A DNA stretch of 20,132 nt from SYFY01 sp043719475 (lineage in GTDB: Bacteria; Pseudomonadota; Gammaproteobacteria; Pseudomonadales; Azotimanducaceae): the NCBI GenBank assembly GCA_043719475.1, contig JAYSTS010000100.1:1-20132 (forward strand), read 5' to 3'. Numbering within the stretch: the first letter of the stretch is position 1; every line of letters starts with the position of its first letter. This document shows positions 1 through 7,227 of the stretch, one piece after another. The translations under genes and the position numbers were made by a program. Below the pieces are notes generated by a model. The model was not told where the DNA came from. It worked only from the letters and a program-made list of their open reading frames with translations, and ran no database searches.

Positions 1-2
1 TG

Positions 3-497
3 TGGAAGCTGTGGTATACCTATGTGCCGACGCCGGAAGGCATGCGCTCGGAGATTGAAAAACGGCTGACCCGACAGGCAGAGGATTCCTGGCTGCCATT
101 TGCGGTAGTTGATTCATCGTCTGGACAAACGGTCGGGATGACCAGTTTCATGAACGTCGATATTGCAAACCAGCGTGTGGAGATTGGTGGAACCTGGTAT
201 CGGCGGAGTGTGCAGCGGTCAGCGTTGAACACAGCCTGCAAACTCCTGCTGCTGAGCCACGCCTTTGAAAAACTGGACTGTATCGCAGTGGAGTTTCGCA
301 CTCACTTCTTCAATCATCAGAGTCGGCGCGCGATTGAGCGCCTCGGCGCGAAACTTGATGGCGTGCTGCGCAATCACCAGCGGGCGTCCAATGAAACGCT
401 GCGTGACACCTGCGTGTACAGCATCCTGCCGAGTGAGTGGCCGACCGTTAAGGCGCATCTGGAGCATCAGCTCAGCCGACCAAGACCTGCGATGTAG
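3..497 (+). CDS. GNAT-family N-acetyltransferase, RimJ/RimL type (5' end outside window)
   Basis: The reading frame is open from the first bases of the window with no start codon that must be used, so this is the C-terminal part (about 164 residues) of a longer protein. It resembles RimJ/RimL-like GNAT enzymes, which transfer acetyl from acetyl-CoA to an amine in the cytoplasm. The best evidence is the C-terminal half: IGGTWY, then a helix beginning about SALNTACKLLLLSHAFE, then the typical NHQSRRAIERLGAKLDGVLRNH segment seen here as FNHQSRRAIERLGAKLDG. A GTG at 24 could act as an internal start, but residues before it (WKLWYTY) fit the family, so the gene is cut by the window edge. The substrate cannot be predicted. 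The TAG stop lies inside the first palindromic repeat. The gene converges on the serine hydrolase gene at 636-1703. Confidence 0.85.
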   Translation, partial: WKLWYTYVPTPEGMRSEIEKRLTRQAEDSWLPFAVVDSSSGQTVGMTSFMNVDIANQRVEIGGTWYRRSVQRSALNTACKLLLLSHAFEKLDCIAVEFRTHFFNHQSRRAIERLGAKLDGVLRNHQRASNETLRDTCVYSILPSEWPTVKAHLEHQLSRPRPAM

Positions 498-640
498 GAG
501 CGATCCCCAGATCGCGATTTTGAGATCAGTGAAGGAGCGGTCTCCTGACTGCGATCCTGAATTCAATGTAGGAGCGGTCTCCTGACTGCGATCTTTAAGG
601 AGTTCAAGGAATAGACAGTCAGGAGACCGCTCCTTCTACA
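493..640. repeat. REP-like palindromic repeat cluster 1 (four copies)
   Basis: Four copies of a roughly 25-base element lie at 493-517, 531-554, 567-591 (plus) and 616-640 (minus). The consensus is a head TGTAGGAGC followed by a small hairpin such as GCGATCTCCTGATCGC. The arms vary together: GCGATC pairs with GATCGC in some copies, and GCGGTC with GACCGC or GACTGC in others. Copies 567-588 and 616-640 also form a long inverted pair (REPIN-like) with about 27 bases between. The cluster fills the gap between two convergent genes and may act as a bidirectional terminator or mRNA end stabiliser (inference). Confidence 0.85.
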
Positions 641-1703
641 ACTTGGTCCGCGCCGTCCTGATCGCAGCTTCCAGGATCGTGACAGGAACCCGCCCCTGCT
701 CTGGACTGTCGTACAGACCCATGGTGGTGACCACCAACAAATTGAACGACGGTACGATCCAGATGCGTTGACCACCATTGCCCAGTGCTCCGATCCAGTT
801 GACGCCCTCTGTACGTCCAAGCCACCAGAAGTAGCCATAACCGCTACCAGGCGCGCGCGGATCGGGTAAACCAATGTGTTCAGCCGTGATGGTGTCGATC
901 CATGCAGCGGACACAATCTGTCGACCCCTGTATTGACCGTGGTCAGCCACTAACTCAGCGATTTTCATCATATCGGGAGCCGCGAGCCGAAGGCCGGAGG
1001 CGGCGCGTGGGACGTCGATGCGCTTCGACCAGCCATGCGCTTCAATGCCAAGCGGTCTGAACAGTTTATCGACTGCGTATTGATCCAGTGGCTTGCGCGC
1101 TACCCTGGCGAGTACGGCGCCGATCAGTGCGACGTCACCGCCTGAGTAGTGAAATTGTTCGCCGGGTTTGCTCACACGGGTCTGTGTCAACACGTGGCGT
1201 GTAGGGTCATCCGCCAGCTCCATGGCGATCTCTGAATTTCTCGGATCGGTATAGGGATAGGTGAATTCGTCCCAGAACCAGCCCGAAGTCATCGACAGCA
1301 CGTGCCGCAGTGTCACGTCATGGGTAGTGGCCGCCGGGAGGTCGGTGTATTCCGGAAAGTAGGAGACAACGGGCGTATCGAGGCTCGTGATCAATCCATC
1401 CTGCATGGCGATGCCAACCAGCAGTGACACTACACTTTTGGTGACGGAGCGCACGTCATGCAGAGTGGTTGATGAGAAGTTGACGGCGCCAAGGTCTTTC
1501 CCGATGGTCTGGTCGTTGCCTGGAAAGTACCAATCGGCGAGCATCAGTCCATTGTGCTGGACGAGGACCGCATGAACGCCCGGCAACCTGCCGGAAACAA
1601 TCTGTGGTCGTAGAGTATCGAGTGCGCTGGTGGGCTTGTCAGCGGCCATCAGCAGGCCGGTGGACAGGATGAGAACGCATGCAAAGTAGACTCGAAATGA
1701 CAT
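636..1703 (-). CDS. Secreted serine hydrolase, beta-lactamase class C / penicillin-binding-like family
   Basis: This 355-residue protein has an N-terminal signal peptide (MSFRVYFACVLILSTGLLMAA, cleavage probably near residue 21), so it should act in the periplasm or outside. The beta-lactamase/transpeptidase fold is indicated by the S-x-x-K motif SVTK at residues 86-89 (nucleophile Ser86, Lys89), the Y-x-N-like motif YSG at 186-188 (Tyr186), and GNGGQ at 308-312 in place of the KTG box, as in many esterase or peptidase members of the family. HVLSMTSGW near 134-142 is also typical. Such proteins include esterases, D-aminopeptidases and 6-aminohexanoate-dimer hydrolase relatives; true beta-lactamase activity is not implied. 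AGGAG four bases before the ATG is the ribosome site. The stop codon lies within the flanking repeat. Confidence 0.88.
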   Translation of the reverse strand: MSFRVYFACVLILSTGLLMAADKPTSALDTLRPQIVSGRLPGVHAVLVQHNGLMLADWYFPGNDQTIGKDLGAVNFSSTTLHDVRSVTKSVVSLLVGIAMQDGLITSLDTPVVSYFPEYTDLPAATTHDVTLRHVLSMTSGWFWDEFTYPYTDPRNSEIAMELADDPTRHVLTQTRVSKPGEQFHYSGGDVALIGAVLARVARKPLDQYAVDKLFRPLGIEAHGWSKRIDVPRAASGLRLAAPDMMKIAELVADHGQYRGRQIVSAAWIDTITAEHIGLPDPRAPGSGYGYFWWLGRTEGVNWIGALGNGGQRIWIVPSFNLLVVTTMGLYDSPEQGRVPVTILEAAIRTARTKL

Positions 1704-1736
1704 ACCACTCCTGTTCTCGAGTTGGTGTGCTCACGA

Positions 1737-1920
1737 TGTAGCGATCTCCTGATCGCGATTCTGAAATAAATGTAGGAGCGATCTCCTGATCGCGAATTCT
1801 TGAATCCCTTAACTATCGCGGTCAGGAGACCGCTTACAAGAGGCCCCCTCCCACAATCTCCCACAAGATAGAGCTTCCAAAGGAGGCCTCTCCCACAAGA
1901 GAGCAGTCCCTCAAGAGACC
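1737..1920. repeat. REP-like palindromic repeat cluster 2 with degenerate copies
   Basis: Three recognisable copies of the same element as at 493-640 lie at 1737-1758 (plus, head shortened), 1771-1795 (plus) and 1814-1838 (minus). The last two face each other as an inverted pair. From 1839 to 1920 the sequence holds three CTCCCACAA words, which read as TTGTGGGAG on the minus strand and look like decayed heads of the same family. The cluster separates the acyl-CoA dehydrogenase stop (1954) from the serine hydrolase start (1703). No gene was found in this 250-base gap. Confidence 0.8.
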
Positions 1921-1953
1921 TGTGTCACCAAGCCTCTGCCGCCAGAGTAGGGC

Positions 1954-3201
1954 CTACCAGAGACCGTACTTCTGGACTTCAGCGCGGCCGACCACCATGT
2001 GGTGCACTTCATCCGGACCGTCGGCGAAACGCAGGTGCCGCATGTCGGTGTATAGCTCAGCCAGTGGAGTCCACTGCGAAATGCCTGTTGCGCCGTGGAT
2101 CTGGATAGCGGCATCGATGATGGCGCAGACTTTCTCCGGCACCATGGCTTTGACCGCGCTGACATAGACGCGTGCTTCCTTGTTACCGAGTACGTCCATC
2201 GCCTTGGCGGCTTGCAGCACTGCAAGTTTCATCGCGTTGATTTCGATTCGTGCACGCGAAACCACTTCCAGGTTTTTTCCCAGCTTGATGATTGGCTTGC
2301 CAAAGGCTTCACGCGTTGCACCTCGCTTGACCATCAGCTCAAGGGCTATTTCCGCTTTGCCGATAGAGCGCATGCAATGGTGGATGCGTCCTGGTCCTAG
2401 GCGAACCTGCGAAATTTCGAAACCACGACCTTCGCCGAGCAGGATGTTTTCCTTCGGGACACGGACGTTGTTGAACCGCAGATGCATGTGGCCACGTGGC
2501 GCATGGTCGTGACCGAACACCTGCATGCCTTCGAGAATTTCGACACCCGGCCACGGCAATGGCACAAGGATCTGGGACTGCTGTCGGCTTGGCGCTCCGT
2601 TCGGGCTGGTTTTCACCATGACAATCATGATCTTGCAGCGTGGATCGCCCGCTCCGGAGATGTAGAACTTATCGCCATTGATGACCCACTCGTCACCTTC
2701 GAGCACAGCGCTGGTGCTGATGTTCTTGGCGTCCGAGGAGGGCAGGCCTGGTTCTGTCATCGCGTAGGCAGATCGGATTTCGCCGTTGAGCAGGGGCTTC
2801 AGCCACGTCTCTTTCTGCGCGGGCGTGCCGACACGTTCCAGTACTTCCATGTTGCCGGTGTCAGGTGCGCTGCAGTTCAGCGATTCCGAGGCCAAAGCGT
2901 ATTTGCCGAGTTCCGCGGCGATGTAGGCATAGTCGAGGTTGGATAGACCTTCACCTGTTTCTGCATCCGGCAGGAAGAAGTTCCAAAGGCCTGATGCCTT
3001 GGCCTTGGCCTTGGCGCCATCCAGCAGTTCCAGCTGCCGCGGATGCCAGGACCAGCGATCAGTTTTTTCCTTGTGCAGACGGACGAACTCTTCCGTGATT
3101 GGTTCGACGTTGTCGCGGATGTGCTTTTTGACTGCGTCCATCAACGGCTGGGCCTTTTCCGACATGGCCAGGTTGAAGAGATCGGCGTCTAGATCGGACA
3201 T
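1954..3201 (-). CDS. Acyl-CoA dehydrogenase (ACAD10/11-like, FadE36-type)
   Basis: This 415-residue protein should oxidise an acyl-CoA thioester to the trans-2-enoyl-CoA with FAD, in the cytoplasm. The order of the acyl-CoA dehydrogenase domains is intact. An all-helical N-terminal domain covers about residues 10-140. The middle beta domain begins with the flavin-contacting AYAMTEPGLPSSDAKN (145-160) and contains WVINGDKFYISGAG. A C-terminal helical domain contains QVRLGPGRIHHCMR (265-278), QIHGATG (367-373) and RFADGPDEVH (391-400). The QVRLGPGRIHHCMR segment and total length resemble the ACAD10/11 and FadE36 group rather than short-chain enzymes. The start ATG has GAGGG about eight bases upstream. 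With the MaoC hydratase on the same strand and a crotonase nearby, it suggests beta-oxidation-like steps on an unidentified acyl chain. Substrate length cannot be read from the sequence. Confidence 0.93.
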   Translation of the reverse strand: MSDLDADLFNLAMSEKAQPLMDAVKKHIRDNVEPITEEFVRLHKEKTDRWSWHPRQLELLDGAKAKAKASGLWNFFLPDAETGEGLSNLDYAYIAAELGKYALASESLNCSAPDTGNMEVLERVGTPAQKETWLKPLLNGEIRSAYAMTEPGLPSSDAKNISTSAVLEGDEWVINGDKFYISGAGDPRCKIMIVMVKTSPNGAPSRQQSQILVPLPWPGVEILEGMQVFGHDHAPRGHMHLRFNNVRVPKENILLGEGRGFEISQVRLGPGRIHHCMRSIGKAEIALELMVKRGATREAFGKPIIKLGKNLEVVSRARIEINAMKLAVLQAAKAMDVLGNKEARVYVSAVKAMVPEKVCAIIDAAIQIHGATGISQWTPLAELYTDMRHLRFADGPDEVHHMVVGRAEVQKYGLW

Positions 3202-3288
3202 GGCTTGTTCCCTCTGCTTGAGTGCTGATTTTTGTTTTGGGTGAGGGGTAGTCTGCCACGGCAGGCGCGCGGTGTGGAATCGACGTTG

Positions 3289-3721
3289 TCAGTCGGTCCC
3301 CAGAAGCACCTTCCTGGCGGCCATTTCGGCTTCGCTGAACGGCGTAAAAAAAAGGCTCCCCAGCGCGCATCACGGGTTTACCGTCCTCAAGCAGTAGTCT
3401 GCCTTCGGCTTCAGGGTAGTCCATGTAAATCTGACGAAGCGCAAGCGCTTCCTGATCGTTCAGCTTGCCCGGACCGAGTAGACCCCAGAGGAAGGACGCG
3501 TAGCGTACGCTGACATGCTACGACTTGCCGAGTTCGACCAGTTCTTCACACAGTTGTCGCTCGATCCTGTTGGCAGGAACCAGCGGGTTCTCTGGCCATG
3601 TGTCGTCCACATACACGATGATGTCCATGGATTCGATGTGGAGGTTGCTGTCATGAACCGGTGCCGGCACGACGAGGTTGGTTCTGGAAATGCGGGTGAT
3701 GCAGGAGACTGATCTGCGCAA
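3289..3721 (-). pseudogene. Interrupted unrecognised gene (in-frame TAG plus frameshift at an A8/T8 run)
   Basis: A protein-like minus-strand frame begins before MDIIVYVDDTWPENPLVPAN and continues to ELVELGKS, where a TAG at 3520-3518 interrupts it. The same frame then resumes with HVSVRYASFLWGLLGPGKLN and continues through DYPEAEGRLLLEDGKPVMRA to GEPFF. There the plus strand has eight consecutive A bases (about 3346-3353). Removing one base from this run gives a natural C-terminus, TPFSEAEMAARKVLLGTD, followed by TGA at 3291-3289. I do not recognise the family. The upstream end is uncertain: a TTG at 3721 is the furthest start, ATG at the MDIIVYV methionine is plausible. Two lesions suggest a decaying gene, but the homopolymer could be a sequencing error. 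Confidence 0.6.
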
Positions 3722-4060
3722 GGCGCGGCGTAATCTCTATGACGACGCTCTGGCGGTTTACTTCGCGCAGGAACCGGCGCTTGGCTGCGTCGTGTTCTGC
3801 ACGGCGCCGGAGGAGGCGGCAGAGTATCCGCAGATCAAGGCGGTGTTGAAGCGTCATTGTCCGAGCTCGATCACATATTGGGTCGGCGCTTTCGTCAGGC
3901 TCAGAAAACGGGGCAATTCCCTGCGTCACGAAGCGCTGTCGTAGCCGGTCGCCTGGCACAAAGTGTGTTGCATAGCCTGGCGATTCGGGCACGAGCCGGT
4001 GAGTCGCGTCCAGCGCTCGCCCGATTCGCCCGTGAGGTGGTTGACTGGATGATTGCCTGA
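3678..4060 (+). pseudogene. TetR-family regulator remnant: C-terminal domain only, frameshifted
   Basis: The frame from 3678 reads LRKARRNLYDDALAVYFAQE, then PALGCVVFCTAPEEAAEYP and QIKAVLKR, which fits the ligand-binding domain of many TetR regulators, where a GCLVVCT-like stretch and an acidic segment are common. Near 3853-3857 the match jumps to another frame: LSELDHILGRRFRQAQKTGQ, then VVAGRLAQSVLHSLAIRARA, to the TGA at 4060. The last part is the usual TetR C-terminal helix (HSLAIRARAGES). No helix-turn-helix sequence was found upstream in any frame; that space is occupied by the opposite-strand broken gene, which overlaps it by about 40 bases. The gene is therefore 5'-truncated and frameshifted, and cannot encode a working repressor. 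Confidence 0.65.
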
Positions 4061-4079
4061 CCAGACTCCTCGCTCGTCG

Positions 4080-4100
4080 GTGGATGTGCCCTACATCCAC
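4080..4100. other. Short perfect hairpin downstream of maoC-like gene and TetR remnant
   Basis: GTGGATGT (4080-4087) and ACATCCAC (4093-4100) are perfect reverse complements around a five-base loop. The hairpin sits between the ends of two convergent reading frames. It lacks a T-run on either side, so a terminator role is only possible. The right arm also belongs to the neighbouring tandem duplication. Confidence 0.5.
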
Positions 4101-4125
4101 ACCATCGTTACATCCACACCATCGT
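4092..4125. repeat. Perfect 17-bp tandem duplication across the MaoC stop codon
   Basis: The unit TACATCCACACCATCGT occurs twice without a gap (4092-4108 and 4109-4125). It covers the last codons of the MaoC-like gene (TMVWM) and its stop. In the present arrangement the stop is TAA at the unit junction. With a single unit it would be TAG at the same position, so the protein end would be unchanged. Confidence 0.9.
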
Positions 4126-4575
4126 GATCCACTCTGCCGCCAGTGCAGGTTTCGGCTCGCCTTCGATCTCGATGGTCACATCGTTAGTGATCTGGATGCG
4201 ACCACCACTCTGCTCTTCGACACCCTTGACGATGAACTTGCCACGAATTCGCTTGCCACTTTTCACCGGGGCCATGAAGCGGACCTTGTTGTAGCCATAG
4301 TTGACGCCCATCTTGGTCCCGGACACACCAGGCATCGCCTGATAGGCCATGACCGGCATCATGGACAGTGTCAGCAAACCATGTGCAATAGTGCCGCCAA
4401 AGGGCGTCATTTTCGCGGCCTCAGGGTTCACATGCAGGAACATGTGGTCTTCGGTCAGATCTGCGAACGCGTTGATTCTGTCCTGGTCGAGGCTGAACCA
4501 ATCGGAGACACCGATTTCCTTGCCGGTGTAGGAGCGGACTTCGTCCAGGGTCATGGAACGGACGGGACCTTGCAT
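4108..4575 (-). CDS. MaoC-family (R)-specific enoyl-CoA hydratase/dehydratase
   Basis: This 155-residue single hot-dog-fold protein belongs to the MaoC dehydratase family, whose members hydrate enoyl-CoA to (R)-3-hydroxyacyl-CoA or act on related thioesters. The hydratase-2 signature is seen as FADLTEDHMFLHVNPEAA, with the Asp and His of the catalytic pair in TEDHMFLH, followed by PFGGTIAHGLLTLSMMP, the usual glycine-rich helix. I chose the ATG at 4575 because AGGAAA lies about seven bases upstream; the longer frame to 4632 and a shorter ATG at 4554 are less likely. The length matches stand-alone MaoC proteins of 150-160 residues. It is transcribed away from the lipoprotein-to-symporter series. 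With the acyl-CoA dehydrogenase on the same strand it suggests CoA-thioester metabolism at this locus. Confidence 0.9.
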   Translation of the reverse strand: MQGPVRSMTLDEVRSYTGKEIGVSDWFSLDQDRINAFADLTEDHMFLHVNPEAAKMTPFGGTIAHGLLTLSMMPVMAYQAMPGVSGTKMGVNYGYNKVRFMAPVKSGKRIRGKFIVKGVEEQSGGRIQITNDVTIEIEGEPKPALAAEWITMVWM

Positions 4576-4689
4576 GTTCGATTTTCCTGTTGGTTGGCTG
4601 CATGATGCGCGAGGGTGTATGAGAGTGTGCATGATTACCGGGGCGGGTACTCGTGCTCAAGTGAATCGTTTTGTTCAGGGGGAAGCAGC
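4576..4689. promoter_or_regulatory. Probable divergent promoter region between MaoC and the lipoprotein operon
   Basis: The starts of the two divergent genes are 114 bases apart, so promoters for both must lie here or inside the ends of the genes. I see no convincing -35/-10 pair or palindrome. The only clear elements are ribosome sites: AGGAAA before the MaoC start and GGGGGAAG before the lipoprotein start. Confidence 0.35.
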
Positions 4690-6336
4690 ATGAAGCTCAA
4701 TCACGGATTGGTTCTTTTCGCTTTGCTGGCCGCAGGTTGCAGCAAGCCAGCTGCGCCACCGCCGAGCGAGCGTGTGCCAGTAACCCAGGTGCCCGAAGCG
4801 CCGCTGGTCGAGCAGATTGCAAAAGGCGCGTCGATTGCAGGTGCCAATGGCCTGCACTTTGGCCCCGATGGTCTTCTCTATGTCGCGTCCGTATTTGGCT
4901 CGGAAATCTTAGGCATTGACCCAGAATCCGGTGCAATCAAGAAGCGGCTGGGCCGAGCGGAAGGGGTATTCGGGCCGGACGATATTGCCTTTGCCCCGGA
5001 TGGGTCTTTTTTCTGGACGACCATCCTCACCGGTGAAGTCGCGGGCTTCAACGCAGACGGCGTGCGCACGGTGGCTGCGACACTGGCACCTGGCGTCAAT
5101 CCGATCACGTTTTCCGATACCGGACGACTGTTCGTGGCGCAGTGTTTTTTCGGCACGGGACTTTATGAACTCGATCCAGCCGGCGTGAAGCCACCTCGTT
5201 CGATAACCGATGATCTCGGACCGAACTGTGGGCTCAATGGTATGGACTGGGGTCCGGACGGGCGCCTGTACGGCCCACGCTGGTTTGCCAATGAAGTCGT
5301 CAGCATCGATGTTGATACCGGCGAGCGCCGGGTCGAAGCAAGTGGCTTCAAGACCCCTGCCGCGGTCAAGTTCAATAACAAGGGCGAACTGCATGTGATG
5401 GATACCGCCGACGGTACGGTGCATCGTATCGACAAGGGTGTGGACACACTGGTGGCCACCATCGAACCAGGCCTCGACAATTTTGCGTTTGATGCGAAGG
5501 ACCGGATTTTTGTTTCCAGCTTTGTGGATGGCTTTGTTGCTCGGGTAGAAGCGGACGGCACCATCACGAAACTGCTGCCGGGTGGACTGGCACATCCAGG
5601 GGGTATGACCACACTGACTCGTGCTGGCAAGACAGAGATCATTGTTGCGGACTTCCACAGCATCCGCGGCTTCGATCCGCAGACCGGTGCAGCCACGTTC
5701 GCACAGAAGAGTGTCTTCGGTGTCGACGAGATGGGCAGCATCCTGACGATTGCAGCGGATGGCGAGAACCTGATTCTGTCGTCGTTCATGGATAACAGTG
5801 TTCGAGTGTGGGAGCCAACGGCTGGCAAGGTGGTGCGACGCTGGGATGGACTCGCGCAGCCCGTTGGCGTGGTTGCGTACGCAGGTGGCATCGCTGTTGC
5901 GTTGCACGGCAGCAAAACGGTTGCGCTACTGGGTGATGGCGAGCCTGTGGTGTTGGCCACCGATCTTGGTGCGCCGACCGACCTGGTGGTGCAGGGGGAC
6001 GCACTTTATGTCAGTGATCGTGAGCGTGGCCAAGTCGTGAAGATCGCCGCTGCTGGCAAGGCCGTAACACCAGAAGTCCTGATTGCCGGACTACAGTCGC
6101 CCGAGGGACTGGCAGTGAGTGCGCAGGGTCTGATTGTGGTCGAAGGTGAAAGCGGACAAGTGCTGCTCATTCAGGACGGCAAGACCAGGTTGATTGGGGA
6201 AGTCGCCAAAGGGACACCACCTGCCGCACCAAGCCAGCCGCCGGCCATGATTGTGAATGACGCCGTGGTACTGGATGGCAAGGTTTTTGTAACCGTTGAA
6301 ACCGGGCACGCGTTATATCGCATCAACCAGATCTGA
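4690..6336 (+). CDS. Lipoprotein with SMP-30/NHL-like beta-propeller
   Basis: The 548-residue product starts with a lipoprotein signal peptide (MKLNHGLVLFALLAAGC, lipidated Cys17) followed by a Pro-rich linker, so it should be membrane anchored and face the periplasm. The rest consists of repeated strand blocks such as GLHFGPDGLLYVASVFGS, DDIAFAPDGSFFWTTI, GMDWGPDGRLYGPRWFANE and NFAFDAKDRIFVSSF. These are typical of NHL or SMP-30/gluconolactonase-like propellers; the number of blocks suggests two propeller domains, but I could not count blades reliably. Some relatives are lactonases, others bind ligands or proteins, so activity is not assigned. I chose the ATG at 4690 over the longer frame from 4615 because it has GGGGGAAG upstream and yields a perfect lipobox. 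The crotonase starts nine bases after its stop, suggesting one operon. Confidence 0.85.
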   Translation: MKLNHGLVLFALLAAGCSKPAAPPPSERVPVTQVPEAPLVEQIAKGASIAGANGLHFGPDGLLYVASVFGSEILGIDPESGAIKKRLGRAEGVFGPDDIAFAPDGSFFWTTILTGEVAGFNADGVRTVAATLAPGVNPITFSDTGRLFVAQCFFGTGLYELDPAGVKPPRSITDDLGPNCGLNGMDWGPDGRLYGPRWFANEVVSIDVDTGERRVEASGFKTPAAVKFNNKGELHVMDTADGTVHRIDKGVDTLVATIEPGLDNFAFDAKDRIFVSSFVDGFVARVEADGTITKLLPGGLAHPGGMTTLTRAGKTEIIVADFHSIRGFDPQTGAATFAQKSVFGVDEMGSILTIAADGENLILSSFMDNSVRVWEPTAGKVVRRWDGLAQPVGVVAYAGGIAVALHGSKTVALLGDGEPVVLATDLGAPTDLVVQGDALYVSDRERGQVVKIAAAGKAVTPEVLIAGLQSPEGLAVSAQGLIVVEGESGQVLLIQDGKTRLIGEVAKGTPPAAPSQPPAMIVNDAVVLDGKVFVTVETGHALYRINQI

Positions 6337-6345
6337 GGAGTTATC

Positions 6346-7155
6346 GTGAGCAGCCGTTATGACAAATACGAGACCTTCATCGTCGAATATCCCGAGCCGC
6401 GCATCCTGCGGCTTTCGTTCAACAAGCCAGAGCGACTGAATGCGCTGGACCGCAAGGGCCACCGCGAGGTCAGTTATATCTGGCGTGATATTGATGAAGA
6501 TGACGCGATCGACTGCGTCATCCTGACCGGCAAAGGACGAGCATTTTCGGCCGGTGGCGACTTTGACATGATTCAGGACATCGTCAACGACGAACACACA
6601 CGGCTGTCCATCTGGAAAGAAGCCCGCGACCTGGTTTATAACCTGATCAACTGCGGCAAGCCCATCATCTCGGCGATCAATGGACCTGCAGTTGGAGCAG
6701 GGCTGGTAGCTGCACTGTTGGCGGATATTTCGATTGTCGGCAAATCGGTCAACCTGACCGATGGCCATACCCGCCTCGGGGTAGCCGCTGGGGACCATGC
6801 CGTCATTCTGTGGCCGCTGCTCTGTGGCATGGCCAAGGCGAAGTATTATCTGTTGACCTGTGATCGTTTGAGCGGCGAAGAGGCCGAGCGTATCGGACTG
6901 GTGTCGCTGTGTGTCGAAGACGCAGACCTCCAGGAAAAGGCCTTGTCGGTGGCACGCACGCTGGCCAATGGCGCCCCCAATGCGATTCGCTGGACCAAGT
7001 ATGCCCTCAATAACTGGCTGCGCATGGCTGGACCGAGCTTTGATGCCTCAACCGCGCTGGAAATGCTCGGGTTTACTACCGCTGAAGCACGGGAAGGCCT
7101 GCTTGCCCTGCAGGAGAAACGACCACCAAACTTCCCCAAGGGCTCGCCAATCTGA
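6346..7155 (+). CDS. Crotonase-fold protein (enoyl-CoA hydratase/isomerase family) lacking classical catalytic Glu
   Basis: The 269-residue protein is a standard crotonase in length and fold. The oxyanion-hole strand is FSAGGDFD (67-74), and PAVGAGLVAALLADI (114-128) forms the second CoA-binding element, with a C-terminal helical region after 200. Aligned by eye to rat mitochondrial enoyl-CoA hydratase, the positions of Glu144 and Glu164 are occupied by Val121 and His141 (LTDGHTRLGVAAGD). The pattern H-T-R-x-G followed by GD occurs in a large subgroup of annotated enoyl-CoA hydratases with little biochemical support. It may therefore be an isomerase, a C-C bond lyase or another CoA enzyme. 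Translation starts at GTG with GAGGAG five bases upstream. It lies between the lipoprotein gene and the small ORF, apparently in one operon. Confidence 0.9.
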   Translation: MSSRYDKYETFIVEYPEPRILRLSFNKPERLNALDRKGHREVSYIWRDIDEDDAIDCVILTGKGRAFSAGGDFDMIQDIVNDEHTRLSIWKEARDLVYNLINCGKPIISAINGPAVGAGLVAALLADISIVGKSVNLTDGHTRLGVAAGDHAVILWPLLCGMAKAKYYLLTCDRLSGEEAERIGLVSLCVEDADLQEKALSVARTLANGAPNAIRWTKYALNNWLRMAGPSFDASTALEMLGFTTAEAREGLLALQEKRPPNFPKGSPI

Positions 7156-7163
7156 AACCATCG

Positions 7164-7191
7164 GAGAGAGTGGGCGACAGCAAACTCTCTC
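7164..7191 (+). other. Intergenic inverted repeat inside the operon
   Basis: GAGAGAGT (7164-7171) and ACTCTCTC (7184-7191) are perfect complements with a 12-base loop, located between the crotonase stop and the 69-residue ORF. No T-run follows, so it is more likely a weak mRNA processing or stability element than a terminator. This is inference from structure alone. Confidence 0.4.
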
Positions 7192-7227
7192 GGTACACTG
7201 TCGACGAAGGCAATTAGGAGAGAAATC

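Noticed and set aside
636..1703. True class C beta-lactamase giving antibiotic resistance
   Set aside because: The family motifs are shared by esterases and peptidases, and the third motif is GNGGQ rather than KTG, so resistance is not supported.
4909..5907. 332-residue minus-strand frame inside the propeller lipoprotein gene
   Set aside because: Composition is that of an antisense shadow, no ribosome site, and the plus-strand gene has a clear lipobox and repeats.
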